Of a stretch of 64,000 nucleotides of DNA, positions 38,069-48,554 are shown in pieces (position 1 is the first letter of the stretch; the number at the start of each line of letters is the position of its first letter). The position numbers and the translations under genes are program-made. Origin of the DNA: CAWJAP01 sp963834365. Lineage in GTDB: Bacteria; Acidobacteriota; Vicinamibacteria; Vicinamibacterales; Vicinamibacteraceae. The notes under the pieces were generated by a model, which saw only the letters and a list, made by a program, of their open reading frames with translations, was not told the DNA's origin and did not search any database. The stretch covers positions 62,001-126,000 of the forward strand of contig CAWIBS010000034.1 in assembly GCA_963834365.1 (NCBI GenBank), written 5' to 3'.

Positions 38069-39331
38069 CGCGCGGCTCCAGCCTCGATCGCGGCCTCGAA
38101 GTGCCGCTCGAGCGTCGAGATGGTCCGGGAGATGTCGAAGGTGCGCTCGACGAGCCGGCGCCCCTCAACGGCAAAGCGTGTCATCTCGGCCATGTGCGTC
38201 GCGCACCACGTGATCGTCGCGGCCAGATCGTGCGGATCGCGCTCGTTCACCAGAAGCCCGGTCTCGCGATGGCGGATCAGCTCGGGGATGCCTGACAAGC
38301 GGGTCGCGACGACCGGCAGGCCGACCGAGAGCGCTTCAACCAGCACGTTGGGAATGCCATCCATCGCGCCATTGGCCGGCCTCACGCAGGCGAGCACGAA
38401 GAGATCGCTCGCCCGCATGATCGCTTCGATCCGTTCGCTCGAAAGCCACCCGGAGATTCGGACCTGATCCTGCAGCTTCCGCGACGCAATGGCCTCGCGC
38501 ACGCGGCGCTCGTAGGCCATGGAGCCGTCTCCGGCGATGAGGTGGAGCCTGAACGGCACGCCCTGGTCGCGGACCAGCGCCAGCGCCTCGATGAGATCCA
38601 CGAACCCCTTCTTCTCGCTCCATCGGCCGACGGTCAGGAGCTCGAGCGGACGCGGCGGCTGCTCAGCGCGGCCTCGACGACGGGCCGGGAATGCGCAGTC
38701 CGTGGTAGAGCACGTGCACCTTCTCGCGATCGACGCGTGCGGTCTCGATCAGATGCTGGCGATTGTGGGCGGTGCAGGTGAGCACGAAACGGGCGGCATC
38801 GCCTTTCTCCGCGAGCAGCCGCGTGTCGCAGAAGATGTCCCAGGCATGGCCCGTGAAGGAGAACGGCACTCCTGACAAACGGGAGATCAGCATCGCCGCC
38901 GAGGTCGAGACCGTCGCCCAGTGTGCGTGGATATGCCGGCAGCCGAGGCCGCGCACCATCGAGGCATAGAAGCACGCCTTGGGGATCACGCTGAGGTTGC
39001 GCGCCAGAAGCCCGGGCTCCCTGCGAAAGGCGGCGACCATCAGCCGGACGTACTCGAGGATGCCGCGACGACGGGACGCAAGCATCGTCAGCGAGGCGGA
39101 CAGCACGCGGCCCGTGAGACTCCGGTCGTAGACGACAAGGTAGGGCAGATCGGCCGCCGTCCGTTCCGGCGCGAAGATCGGCCGACGAAGGGAGACGACC
39201 GTGATCGTCCATCCACGCGCGGCCAGCTCCTCGATCTCGCGAACGATGAACGTCGAGCGATACGTGTAGCGGGAGATCACGTAGAGGACGCGGCGTTCAC
39301 GCGGCGGTCCAGTAGTCGGGAACGAGGTCAT
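38065..39331 (-). CDS. GT4-family glycosyltransferase (one frameshift)
   Basis: The N-terminal domain contains RRVLYVISRYTYRSTFIVREIEELAARG and CRHIHAHWATVSTSAAML followed by FSFTGHAWDIF, a typical beginning for colanic-acid-type GT4 enzymes. The donor domain (GWLSSERIEAIMRASDLFVLACVRPANGAMDGIPNVLVEAL) is in the next frame; the break is near 38660. Total length is 1 mod 3. ATG 39331 lies 35 bp inside the O-antigen ligase gene end, so start and upstream stop overlap. The closest pattern is WcaL/AmsK-like. Confidence 0.82.
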
Positions 39332-40763
39332 TCGAAGCAGGTGGAGCGGCGGCTCCATCGGTGCTGCCGAGAAACGCGCCGACCAGCAGCCAGAAATAGG
39401 TCGTGACCGTATGGGCGGGAAATCGCGTGCCGCTGAAATCGAGCAGGAAGAGGCACACCGTGGCGGCCAGCAGGCCGAGTCCGGTTGCGCGCAGCAACGT
39501 CGCCTGGCGGCGCCCGCCGCGCCCGGCTCGCGCAGGTGAGCACGACCGAGGCGAACAGGCCCACATACCCGAGGAGGCCCAGGAGGCCCATCTCCGTGCC
39601 AATCTGGACCATCGTGGCGTGCGCCGATCGATAGATGCCGGTGTGCTGCCCCAGTCGGCGCGCGAAGGTGCCGAGGCCCGTGCCCCAGAGCGGGCTGTCC
39701 ATCAGGAGATCGGGCAACGCCTTCCACTGAATCACCCGCAGCGCGGCGGAATCATCGAGCGCCTCCTCGAGGGAGCTGTCGCCGGATTGTCCAACCGCCG
39801 TCGAGCGTCAGGTCGGCGCGAGTCGCGGCTTCTTCGGGCGCCCAGCGCGACCCGACCACGACGGCGACGAGGAGCAGCACGACCGCCGACACGATTGGTC
39901 ACGAACCCGACGATCAGCCCTGCCAGTCCGAACGCCAGCCAGGCGCCCCGCGACAAGGTGAACACGAGGGTCATCACCATCAGGAACGCCGTCCCGACGA
40001 GAAACCAGCGTTCGAGTCGCGCCAGCTCGGACGTCCTCGAGAGGAACAGGAACAGCAGCGCGTGCATCCCGAGGAACCCGGCGAAGAGATTCGCCTGCCC
40101 GGTGAGCAGGCCCGCCGGTCGATTGGTCAGCAGGTTGCCGGTCGTGACGCCATCGCGCAGACCGTGGAGCGCCAGCGCCAGGCTCACGACGGCGACGCAG
40201 AGCAGGAGGAACCAGAGCTGTGACGGCTGCCGCACCAGCCGGCGTCCGAGGAAGAAGAGCGAGAACGGGAACAGCCAGTTCTTCGCGACCACCAGCAGCG
40301 GCCAAAGCGGCGGCTGAACGGTGAGCCACGCGTAGAGCGTGGCCAGCACCACGAGGATCGAAAAGAAGGTGATCCAGCCGGGCACCGCGCTCCGGCCCGT
40401 TGGGGCGTCGGCGCTGACGGTGGCGGCGACGAAGATGATCAGGAAGATGGTCTGCCAGTTCAGGCCGGGAATGCCCAGCGCCTCGAGCGGCGCCAGTTGC
40501 AGCGTCGGCAGGAGCAGGACGAACATCCCGACGAACCGCTCGTCCAGGTCGAAGAGCAGCTTGGCCCAGAACAGCGCCAGCGTGAACCCGAGGACGAGCT
40601 TCGTCACCGGATACGGGACGGCGACCGCAATCACGGCGGCGGCGACGGTGACCACGAGCACCGCACGCTGCGCCGGTTCGAGCGCAATCAGCCGACGGTC
40701 GCGCTCGTCGCCTCGATCGACGGCAAAGGGCGGCGATTCGTCGACCAGCGAATGACCCGTCAT
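39297..40763 (-). CDS. O-antigen ligase/polymerase (Wzy/WaaL) family membrane protein (three frameshifts)
   Basis: The first about 290 residues contain nine or ten membrane segments (VLVVTVAAAVIAVAVPY, LVVAKNWLFPFSLFFLG, LLCVAVVSLALALHG) and the family stretch FTLSRGAWLAFGLAGLIVGF. The large periplasmic loop with DSPLWGTGLGTFARRLGQHTGIYRSAHATMVQIGTEMGLLGLLGYVG is the Wzy_C hallmark with its conserved Arg/His. The final segment (LGLLAATVCLFLLDFSGTRFPAH) is in another frame. Frame changes are consistent with three added bases; total length is 0 mod 3. In a locus without another candidate it is the likely EPS polymerase or lipid ligase. Confidence 0.82.
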
Positions 40764-40771
40764 CGGTGATC

Positions 40772-41987
40772 TCAGGCCTGCGCCGGGCGCCGCATCCCGG
40801 CCATGGCGGCATTCAGCGCCCGATCGGCGAGCCGCGATCGCCGGTAGTGCTGCTCGACGAATGCCCGGCCGTTCGCACCCTTGCGTTGCAGCACGTGCGG
40901 CTCGGCGGCCGAGAGCTCGAGGCAGATCCGAGCGAGCTCCTCGGGCGCTTCGGGAGACGCGGTCCAGCCGCAGTCCGCCGCCTCGACGAGAGCCGCCAGC
41001 TCACCCTGCGCCGCGGCCAGCACCGGCCGGCCGGACGCCATGTAGTCGAAGATCTTGTTCTGCAGAACCGTCCCCAGGAATGGGTGCCGCCAGGTGCACA
41101 GGATCGCCAGATGCGAGGCCGCCAGATACTCCAGCACCTGCTTCTTTGGAATCGCGCCATGGAACACGACGTTGGTGAGGCCCAGGGTCCGGGCCTGCTG
41201 CCGCAGCGCATCGCGGTGATCGCCATCGCCGACGATCAGGAAGCGCACGCGGCTGCCCTCGAGGAGCTGTGCGGCTTGCAGCAGCGTCTCGAGGCTGTTC
41301 CAGCGACCGAGGGCGCCGACGTAAGTGCAGACGAAGTAGCGGCTGGTATCGAGCGGAAAGTCCGCCATCGATCCGATCGGCCGATCGATCGTCCAGTCAT
41401 CGGTGCCGTTGGGCACGAGCGCCACCTTGCCCGGCGCGCCGCCCCGCTCGATGATGCCGTGTCGAATGCCCTCGCTCAGCGCCACCAGCGTGTCGGCTCG
41501 AGCATAGAGGAAGCGTTCGGCGCGCTCGATGAGGCGGACGAGCAGTCCCCGCGGGAGCACGCCGGCAACTACCGCCGACTCGGGCCAGAGGTCGCGGACT
41601 TCGAAGACGAACCGCGCCCGCCGGAGACACGAGACGAACCACCCGGCGGCGCCGGTCGTCAGCGGCGTCGACGACGCGTACACGACGTCCACGCCGCGCA
41701 ATCGTCAGCGCTCTCAGCGAGGCCCCGGCGGCGAACGACAGAAAGTTCACGATCCGTCTCGCGTAGCTGCCGCGAATCCGGTTGTAGGTGCTCACCCTGA
41801 TGACCTCGACACCGGCCGGGGCGACGGTCGGCGACGTGATCGTGGTGAGGGTCTTGTGGTTCAGATTGCCCGCGAGCAACGTCACCCTGTGCCCGAGCGC
41901 GGCCCAGCGTCCGGCGAACTCGTACGCTCGCGATCCGCCCGGATCGTCGGGCGAGTTGAAGTACTGGACCATGTAGAGAATGTGCAT
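40772..41987 (-). CDS. GT4-family glycosyltransferase, WbuB-like (one frameshift)
   Basis: The protein opens with MHILYMVQYFNSPDDPGGSRAYEFA, the usual start of WbuB-type enzymes that act on GlcNAc- or FucNAc-containing units. After a break near 41700 it continues with VVYASSTPLTTGAAG, FVFEVRDLWPESAV and ERFLYARADTLVALSEGIRHGI, and the donor domain FVCTYVGALGRWNSLETLL and KKQVLEYLAASHLAI. Total length is 1 mod 3. ATG 41987 has GAGAGG 3 nt upstream. It lies 15 nt behind the previous GT4 gene. Confidence 0.85.
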
Positions 41988-42002
41988 GGGCCTCTCGCGT
42001 CT

Positions 42003-43445
42003 TCAGGACTCGAGACGAGGCGCAGAGCCGTGGGGAATCACCGCCTCGCGCGGCGCGTTGGATGGCGCCAGCGCCGGGGCTGCGGGAAGCAGCGCCTCCA
42101 GGATGTCGGCCATGAGCCCTGACTGTCGCCGGGCGTCGAAGTCCGTGACCTTCGGGTTGTCAGCCGCCGCGGCACCCAGCCGGCCCCGATCGCGATAGAG
42201 GTCGGTGATCGCGTGCGCGATCCGCTCGACATCGCCCGGTGGGACGACGAGCCCGAAGCCCCCGTCACGAACGACGCGCGCCACGGCGCCGGCGTCCGCG
42301 AGTGCCAGGATGGCGCGTCGCAGCCCGACATATTCGTAGAGCTTGGCCGGGGCCTGGAGCCCCGTGTCGGGCTGGATGACGACCAGGACGTGCGACGCCG
42401 CAAGGCGCCGGAGCGATGCGTCATGCGTGACCGGCGGCGTCACGCTGACGACACCGGTCAGGCCGAGGCGCAGGATCGCCGCGTCCACCTCGAAGGCCGA
42501 TGCGATCTTTCCCACGAGCGCGAGGCGGATGCCGTCGGCCGGGACCCGGCCGTCGCGGATGCACAGCGCCAGCCCCTCGAGCAGCGGCAGGGGATTGCGC
42601 GCGCCATAGAGGTTGCCCGCATGCGTGAGGACGAGCGGCGGTGTGGCGGCGGGACGCGCACGGGCATGGGGCTCCAGCAGGTGTGCGTCGTAACCGTTCG
42701 CGACGACGTGGAATTTTCGCGCCGCGGCCGGTCCATACCAGCGCGAGTACTCCGCGTACAGCTCCGGGGTGTTGAGCACGACCGCATCCGCTCGCGCGAT
42801 GACCCGCGTCTCGAGCCACTGGTGGCCGCGAGCACTGCCGGTCCGGCCCCAGGGCGCCCGCGCCCAGGGATCGCGGAAGTCCGCCACCCATCGCACGTCA
42901 CACAGCGATCGCAGGACATGGCCGATCAGGTGACACGTGAAGGGCGGCGCGGATGTGAGCACCAGCCACGGACTCGATCGGACGGAATCCGGCAGTCTGG
43001 CCGGCCGCCGGACGACGCGAATGCCCTGCGCCACCGCGGGGCCGAGCCAGCCGATCTCGTCGTCGGGGAACCCGAAGAGGCCGCTCGCCACCCGTGTCCG
43101 CCGCGCCTTCCAGCTTCCTTCGTCGTCTGCCTGCGGGCGGCTGCGGTTCGATGGCGACGCCGCAGTCCGCCCGAAGACCGTGTTTCGCCAGGTGATGAGC
43201 CTCGTCGCTCCGCGCCAGGCCCCGGTGCGGACGATCGTCACGCCCGGATCGACCCGTTGGTCGAGTGCCTCGTCGATCTGGATGGAGCGCCGATAGAACG
43301 CGGGGTCCAGCGTCAGGACGGACGTTGCCCAGCCATGCGTCTGCAGATGGTTGGCCAGCCGCAGGACGCGATGTGTCCCCGCACTCCGGTCCGGCGGAAA
43401 GTGCGAGCTGACGATCAGCACGCGGCGATCGGGTACCGACGACAT
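42003..43445 (-). CDS. GT4-family glycosyltransferase, intact
   Basis: A 480-residue GT-B enzyme. The start RVLIVSSHFPPDRSAGTHRVLRLANHL and the central VRWVADFRDPWARAPWG are typical for GT4 enzymes of the WbpH/group with a long linker between the domains. The donor domain shows LVLTHAGNLYGARNPLPLLEGL and PDTGLQAPAKLYEYVGLRRAILAL, where the Glu of YEYVG is the conserved catalytic glutamate region. The C-terminal about 35 residues are Pro/Ala-rich and variable. No break in the frame. Confidence 0.85.
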   Translation of the reverse strand: MSSVPDRRVLIVSSHFPPDRSAGTHRVLRLANHLQTHGWATSVLTLDPAFYRRSIQIDEALDQRVDPGVTIVRTGAWRGATRLITWRNTVFGRTAASPSNRSRPQADDEGSWKARRTRVASGLFGFPDDEIGWLGPAVAQGIRVVRRPARLPDSVRSSPWLVLTSAPPFTCHLIGHVLRSLCDVRWVADFRDPWARAPWGRTGSARGHQWLETRVIARADAVVLNTPELYAEYSRWYGPAAARKFHVVANGYDAHLLEPHARARPAATPPLVLTHAGNLYGARNPLPLLEGLALCIRDGRVPADGIRLALVGKIASAFEVDAAILRLGLTGVVSVTPPVTHDASLRRLAASHVLVVIQPDTGLQAPAKLYEYVGLRRAILALADAGAVARVVRDGGFGLVVPPGDVERIAHAITDLYRDRGRLGAAAADNPKVTDFDARRQSGLMADILEALLPAAPALAPSNAPREAVIPHGSAPRLES

Positions 43446-43529
43446 CCTGAATCGCTGTCAGACGCAGAGCCGTGTCGATCTGGCGACTCGGCGAAGGTGG
43501 GGGTGCGTTTCTTGCGACGAGAGAGACCG

Positions 43530-44788
43530 TCAGGGGGCCGCGATGATCCGCAGCCCGGTCGGTGCGGCCGGCGGTTGACCGTCAATCGGACCGCAGACCG
43601 AGCCCAGGGGATCGACGTCCACGAGCCCGATGAGGTCGTTGATGGAGACGAGCTCGACCGTCGCGTGATCCCAGCAATTGGCCTCGGCCTGGACCGTGTA
43701 GCCGCTCCGCAGGTTGCGCACGTCGGTGACGCCGTTGCCCTGGAGCCGGTTCCGGCCAGGACTGGCGACCGGTTGTCCGCCGATCGTGAGCGTTCCGCCG
43801 CCGAGATCGGCCTGACCGTTTCCCGAGACCACCACGCCGCCCGCCGGCTCCGTGCCCGGCGTGCGGCCGTTGTTGATGATGGTGTTGGTTGACAGCGAGA
43901 CGATGGCGTTGCCGCCAATCAGCACCCCGAGCCGCGGGTTGCCGTCGATGACGTTGTCCCGCAGGATCGCCTGCGTGTGCCGGTCAGGCGCAGACCTCGA
44001 TAGCACTCGAATCGTGTTGCCCTCGATCACGAGCTGATACGTGCCGTCGACGGTGACGCCCGTGCAGGCTTCGCGGTTGCTGGTGGTCCTCATGACGTTG
44101 TTGCGAATGACGAAGTGCCGACGAACGTGTTTGCCAGGGTGTTGTCGTACGGGCCGCGAATCGGCTGCGCGGAGTCGATGAAGGTGTTGCCTTCGATCGT
44201 TCCGCTGCCGTAGCTCATTTGATAGGCCTTGTCCCGATAGCCCTGGAACCGGTTGTTGCGAATCCTCGTGTTCACCGCCTGCATCGTCGTGGTCGAGAGC
44301 CCATCGTCCGAACAGGGGTGGGCGAGGAAGACGTTGTTCTCGACGCTGTTCTCGGGGCCGATGATCTGCAGCGACTCCAGGAAGTTCCGGAAGGTCAGGT
44401 GGCGGACGATGCTGCGCCGGCCCCGCATGTGGCCGATGGCGGGACCGCTCGCGCCGTTGTCGCCGACATCACAGCCGGCGAAGTTGCCGGCGTACTCGAG
44501 CGTGACGTTGCGGTCTTCGCCGTCGATGACGACGTTGATCGGCGATGTGCCGAGCCCGGCCAGGGTCGGGATCGTCGTGTCGCGGCACGTGAACGTAATC
44601 GTGCCGCCGCCATTGGCGTTGGCCTGCGCCAATCGCAGCCAGCAGCGCGGATTCCGTGCACGCGACCGCGGCGGGCTGGGCGGCGGCTGGCCGCGGCTGG
44701 CCGAGGCTGCAGGCGGCAGCCAGCAACACCAGCGATCGCCCGCGTGAACCAGCGGGCGCCGGCGAACAACAGTTAGCGTCTCGGCCAT
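43530..44788 (-). CDS. Secreted right-handed parallel beta-helix protein 2 (frameshifted)
   Basis: The body is a ladder of beta-helix rungs: INVVIDGEDRNVTLEYAG, IVRHLTFRNFLESLQIIGPENSVENNVFLAH, VNTRIRNNRFQGYRDKAY, GTIEGNTFIDSAQP, then after a break at 44092 YQLVIEGNTIRVLSR and GVLIGGNAIVSLSTNTIINNG. A signal peptide (SLVLLAAACSLGQPRPAAAQ) is present near 44690-44740 but in a different frame from the body, so the start codon (44788 or 44769) is uncertain. Cys pairs around the N-terminal rungs are typical for secreted pectate-lyase-like proteins. Probable role: extracellular or periplasmic modification of the glycan. Confidence 0.68.
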
Positions 44789-44863
44789 CTCTTCCTCAGC
44801 CGGGCTCCCCGGCAGAGCCAATGGACGACTCGGGATCTCGGCTCCGACTCTCCCATGGTGCTC

Positions 44864-46697
44864 TCAAATGGCATGCCGCCGCCGGCTGGCAGCCGCACGC
44901 GCGAGAATCAGGCGTGCATTTGCACGGAGCATTGGCGCGGGCCGTCGATCGTAGTGACGAATCGTGCGGGTCAGCGCACGAGGAGTGTAACTGGCAACCG
45001 GTCGAGATGGCCCGGTGGCGCTCGCGAATTTCGCTCGACCGTGGCGGAAATCGACCATCGTCAAGCCCGGACAGGTGTTCAGCGTGTGTGTGCCCGAGAG
45101 GCCCGCGCCGCCAGCGCGGGTTCGATGCGGCTGACGGCGGTCTCCCGAAATCGATCCGGCGTCAGCTCATCGATACGAGTCGATCGCTATGGCCGAGCCA
45201 TATCGCCGGCTCGCATCCTGCGCGGGCCGGAACAGCGAGCGGCCCTGCCAGAAGAACCTGCCCGCGCCCCGCGCGGAACGCGCATCGGACTTGACCGGAT
45301 TTCGCCGATGCGGCGTCCACGGACCGAGCGGGGTCGGGCCGTAGTAGGCGTAGAGCTCGTCGTAGTTGCCACCGCCGGGTGCGGCGACTCGCTGGTGAAG
45401 AGCCACCATCGGCCTTCGACCTCGACGAGCGTCGAATCGACGGCGCGAAGCCGGTTGAACAGGACCGTGTCGAGCGTCCAGTCGAACGGAAAGCGACGCG
45501 CGGCGAAGACCTCGATTCGGGTCGCGTTGGAGCTTTCCGGCATCAGGAACCACTGCCCGCGCCACTCGAACACGAACGGATACGACAGGTGGTAGGGGGC
45601 CTCCAGCACCGTCACCGGCGGCTCGAACACGCCGTCACGCGTGAGCCGGCTGACGCCAATCGACCCATGACGTTTCGCGTGGTCGTAGACCTCGAGGAAG
45701 ACGTCGATAGTCGCCGTCGGCCTCCACCGGGAAGGGATCGGCCCACGACCATCCCAGCGCGGGCCACTGCTCCGTGAAGCGATACAGCGTGGTGGACGGC
45801 ACCTGGTGCTTCGACAGCGACCACGCGAGTCCCCACTGATCGACTTCGTGCAGTCGCCGCACGTGTTCCTGCGCGCGCCTCGCCACGTAGCGGCCGACGA
45901 GCGACAGCGTCTCGAGATTGCCCGGCTTTCGGAACAGGCGCTGGCAGTAGAAGCGCAAATCGCGGCAGCCGCACGCGCACGCCTTCTTCTCGAGCGCCGT
46001 GCCCGTTTCGGCCAGGTCGCGCAGCTTGCGCGTGACGAACGCGGCGGACTTCCAGTAGTAGTTGTTGCGGTTGCGGCTGACGGAGCTGCGATCGGTCCGC
46101 GGCGTGCGATCGATAGATGACCCGCCCGTTGTCGAGCTCTTCGTTCAGGACCTGAAGCATCGATCCCGTGGTCGGCTGGTCGTTCATCACTTCCCAGAAG
46201 CCCGCCGGACCGCCGCGGCTCACCTGATTGTCGCCGTGGTGATAGGACCAGACGCCGAACTTCGCCGGCGGCGAGAATCGGCCCCTTGAGAATGCGGAAG
46301 CCGAATCGCAGCAGCACGTCGAGCCGGGCGTCCTCGAATCCGCGCCACGTCCTCATCCGACACGTAGTCACAGAAGCGCGTTTCGCGCACGCGAACCGGC
46401 ATGATCGCCGCGTGCTGGAGCAACGGCCCTGCGTCGCCTTTCGCAAACGCATCAGGGGTGAGGCGCGGAACACGCGCGCGTCGGCCCAGCGATAGGCGAG
46501 ATAGACGAGACGCGACCGGTTGGCCCAGAGACGCCGCGCCAGCGGCGCGCGCGCTGCGCCGGCGCCTCCTTCGAGACGACGAGCACGATGCGGGCATAGT
46601 CGAGCACGCCTCGATCTCGGTGATGATCTGGCGAACCCACGCCGGCAACTCGCAGCGCGTCCACCAGCAGGCCAATCCGGAGCGGTTCCCTTGCCAC
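44864..46697 (-). CDS. Formyltransferase-like / GINT1-like glycan-modifying protein (many frameshifts)
   Basis: The gene can be followed in order through three frames. It starts VAREPLRIGLLVDALRVPAW (GTG 46697), continues with a formyltransferase-like stretch (DVLLRFGFRILKGPIL, VSRGGPAGFWEVMNDQPTTGSMLQ, ELDNGRVIYRS), a linker of helices, and ends with a five-bladed-propeller-type domain (ALGWSWADPFPVEADG, IDVFLEVYDHAKRHGSIGVS, PYHLSYPFVFEWRGQWFLMPESS, FNRLRAVDSTLVEVEGRWWLFT, YYGPTPLGPWTPHRRNPVKSDARSARGAG, LTMVDFRHGRAKF). The latter resembles the N-terminal domain of plant glucosamine inositolphosphorylceramide transferase. Such fusions sit in polysaccharide loci; N-formylation or glycan transfer is plausible. 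Exact breaks are not resolved, and the 3' end (44864) is approximate. Confidence 0.6.
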
Positions 46698-46734
46698 GTC
46701 GAGATCGGGTATCGGAAGCCACGGGCATCAGCCT

Positions 46735-47825
46735 TCAGTTGAGCGCGGCGGCGAACACGTCCACGATCCGCCGTGCGGCGCCTCCGTCCCACAACGGCGG
46801 CCGGCTGGGAGGGCGGCTGGCCCCGTTGATGCGCGCGCCACGCCGCGACGATCCGCTCGGGATCGGACCCGACGATGCGGTTGGTGCCGTTGGTGACGGT
46901 GACGGGTCGTTCCGTGTTCTCACGCAGCGTCAGGCAGGGCACGCCGAGGGCCGTGCTCTCTTCCTGCGCGCCTCCGGAATCGGTGAGCACCGCCGCGCTG
47001 TCGTCCATCAGCCCGATGAACTCGTGATACCCGAGCGGATCCAGCAGCCGCAGCCGCGACGCGGACACCATGCGCCGACGCCTGCGCGGACCGTGCGACC
47101 GAGCGCGCGGGTTCTCGGGTGGACGGGGAAGAGCACCGGCACGTCGTCGGCAATTCGCGGAGATCGCCCGCATCAGCCGCTCGAACCCCTCCGGCTCGTC
47201 GACGTTGCTGGGACGGTGCAGCGTCAGCAGTGCGTATTCGCCCCGTCGCACGCCGTGCCGGGCCGGCGCCGCCAGCGCGCGCGCCCGCTCCCGGTGCGAC
47301 AGCAGCGTGTCGATCATCACGTTCCCGACGAGGTGGACGCGCTCGCCCGCGATGCCCTCCCGCCGCAGGTTCTCCAGCGCCGACGCCTCGGTGGCGAAGA
47401 GGTAGTCGGCGAGGTGATCGGTCAGGACGCGGTTGATCTCTTCAGGCATGCTCGCGGTCGAAGCTCCTGAGCCCGGCTTCGACGTGTGCGACCGGGATCC
47501 CCATCTTCGCGGCCACCAGCGCGCAGGCCAGGGTCGAGTTCACGTCGCCCACGACGACGACGAGATCGGTCGGCCAGTCGAGCAGCACCGATTCGAAGCC
47601 CGCCATGATCGCGGCGGTCTGCTGGGCATGGCTGCGCGATCCGACGTCGAGCGTGGCGTCGGGCGGGGCGATCTCGAGCTCGTCGAAGAAGACCTGTGAG
47701 AGCCCGGCGTCATAGTGCTGCCCGGTATGCACCAGCCGCGTCGCGAAGCAGTCGGCGCGCTTCGCCAGCTCGCGCTGAATGGGCGCCACCTTCATGAAGT
47801 TCGGACGGGCGCCGGCGACGGTCAC
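46735..47825 (-). CDS. wecB: UDP-N-acetylglucosamine 2-epimerase, non-hydrolysing (frameshifted)
   Basis: The enzyme interconverts UDP-GlcNAc and UDP-ManNAc. Family motifs are all present: TVAGARPNFMKVAPIQREL, LVHTGQHYDAGLSQVFFDEL, LVVVVGDVNSTLACALVA, PVAHVEAGLRSFDRE, then in the next frame MPEEINRVLTDHLADYLFATE, YALLTLHRPSNVDEPEG, and finally GYHEFIGLMDDSAAVLTDSGGAQEES. The His of VEAGLR's neighbourhood and the Glu/Ser of SGGAQEES are catalytic-site residues. Total length is 2 mod 3, which fits five added bases, of which three fall close together around 47060-47140. It supplies an amino-sugar donor for the EPS. Confidence 0.85.
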
Positions 47826-47846
47826 GATGCGCCAGCGATGGCGGTG

Positions 47847-48554
47847 TCACGGTTGGCGGGGAAGGTTCGACGACGGTGCGTTCATCATGCCCGCGGCGCC
47901 GGGCGACGCGACGACCCGGGCCGGATTTCCAAACACGCGATGCCGGGCGGCGACGCTCTTGATGACGACCGTGCCGGGACCGATGCAGCTCCAGGCGCCG
48001 ACGTGGAGGCCCTTGCCGACCGTCGCGTTCATGCCGACGTCGCAGCCTTCTTCCAGGCGGACCCTGCCGGCGATGTTCGCGCCGGGCGCGACGGTGGAAA
48101 ACCGTCCCAGCACGCAGTCGTGGCCAATCGTCGCGTTCAGGTTGACCGTCGTGTGCTCCTCGATGAAGGTGTCGTAGGCGATCGATGGCGCCGGCGTTGA
48201 TGAGGGCGCCCGGCGCCAGCCGCACGCCGTTGCCGATGAAGGCGGCGGGATGCACGACCGAGACGAACGTGAGCGACCATGGCTGCAGCCGCGCCGCAAT
48301 CGCCTGTTTGCTGCGCGGTGTCGGCAATCGCGATGACGTAGCCGATGGTCGGGCGATGCCCGTCGCTGATCCACGACAGCCCGCCCAGCACCGGCAGCCC
48401 GCCGACGACGCTCCCCTGCTTCGCCGGCGCATCGTCGACGAAGCCGAGCACCTCGTAGTTGCCGCCGTGGCGGCGACGATTCCCGGAAGATCTCGAGCGT
48501 CCCGCGCCCGTGGTCACCGGCGCCGATGATCACGATCTTCTCAGCGCGGCTCAC
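47847..48554 (-). CDS. NeuD/PglD-type sugar acetyltransferase (three frameshifts)
   Basis: A GTG start at 48554 has GGGAGG 8 nt upstream and overlaps the sugar-transferase stop (GTGA). The N-terminal nucleotide-sugar-binding part reads EKIVIIGAGDHGRGTLEIF and YEVLGFVDDAPAKQGSVVGGLPVLGG; the C-terminal left-handed beta-helix has hexapeptide repeats (VVHPAAFIGNGVRLAPGALINAGA, NATIGHDCVLGRFSTVAPGANIAG, GCDVGMNATVGKGLHVGAWSCIGPGTVV, VFGNPARVV). This pairing is typical for PglD/NeuD enzymes that acetylate an amino or hydroxyl group of a nucleotide sugar. Frames change three times; total length is 0 mod 3. It may act on the amino sugar made by the DegT enzyme. Confidence 0.82.
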   Translation of the reverse strand: MSRAEKIVIIGAGDHGRGTLEIFRESSPPRRQLRGARLRRRCAGEAGERRRRAAGAGRAVVDQRRASPDHRLRHRDCRHRAANRRLRRGCSHGRSRSSRSCIPPPSSATACGWRRAPSSTPAPSIAYDTFIEEHTTVNLNATIGHDCVLGRFSTVAPGANIAGRVRLEEGCDVGMNATVGKGLHVGAWSCIGPGTVVIKSVAARHRVFGNPARVVASPGAAGMMNAPSSNLPRQP

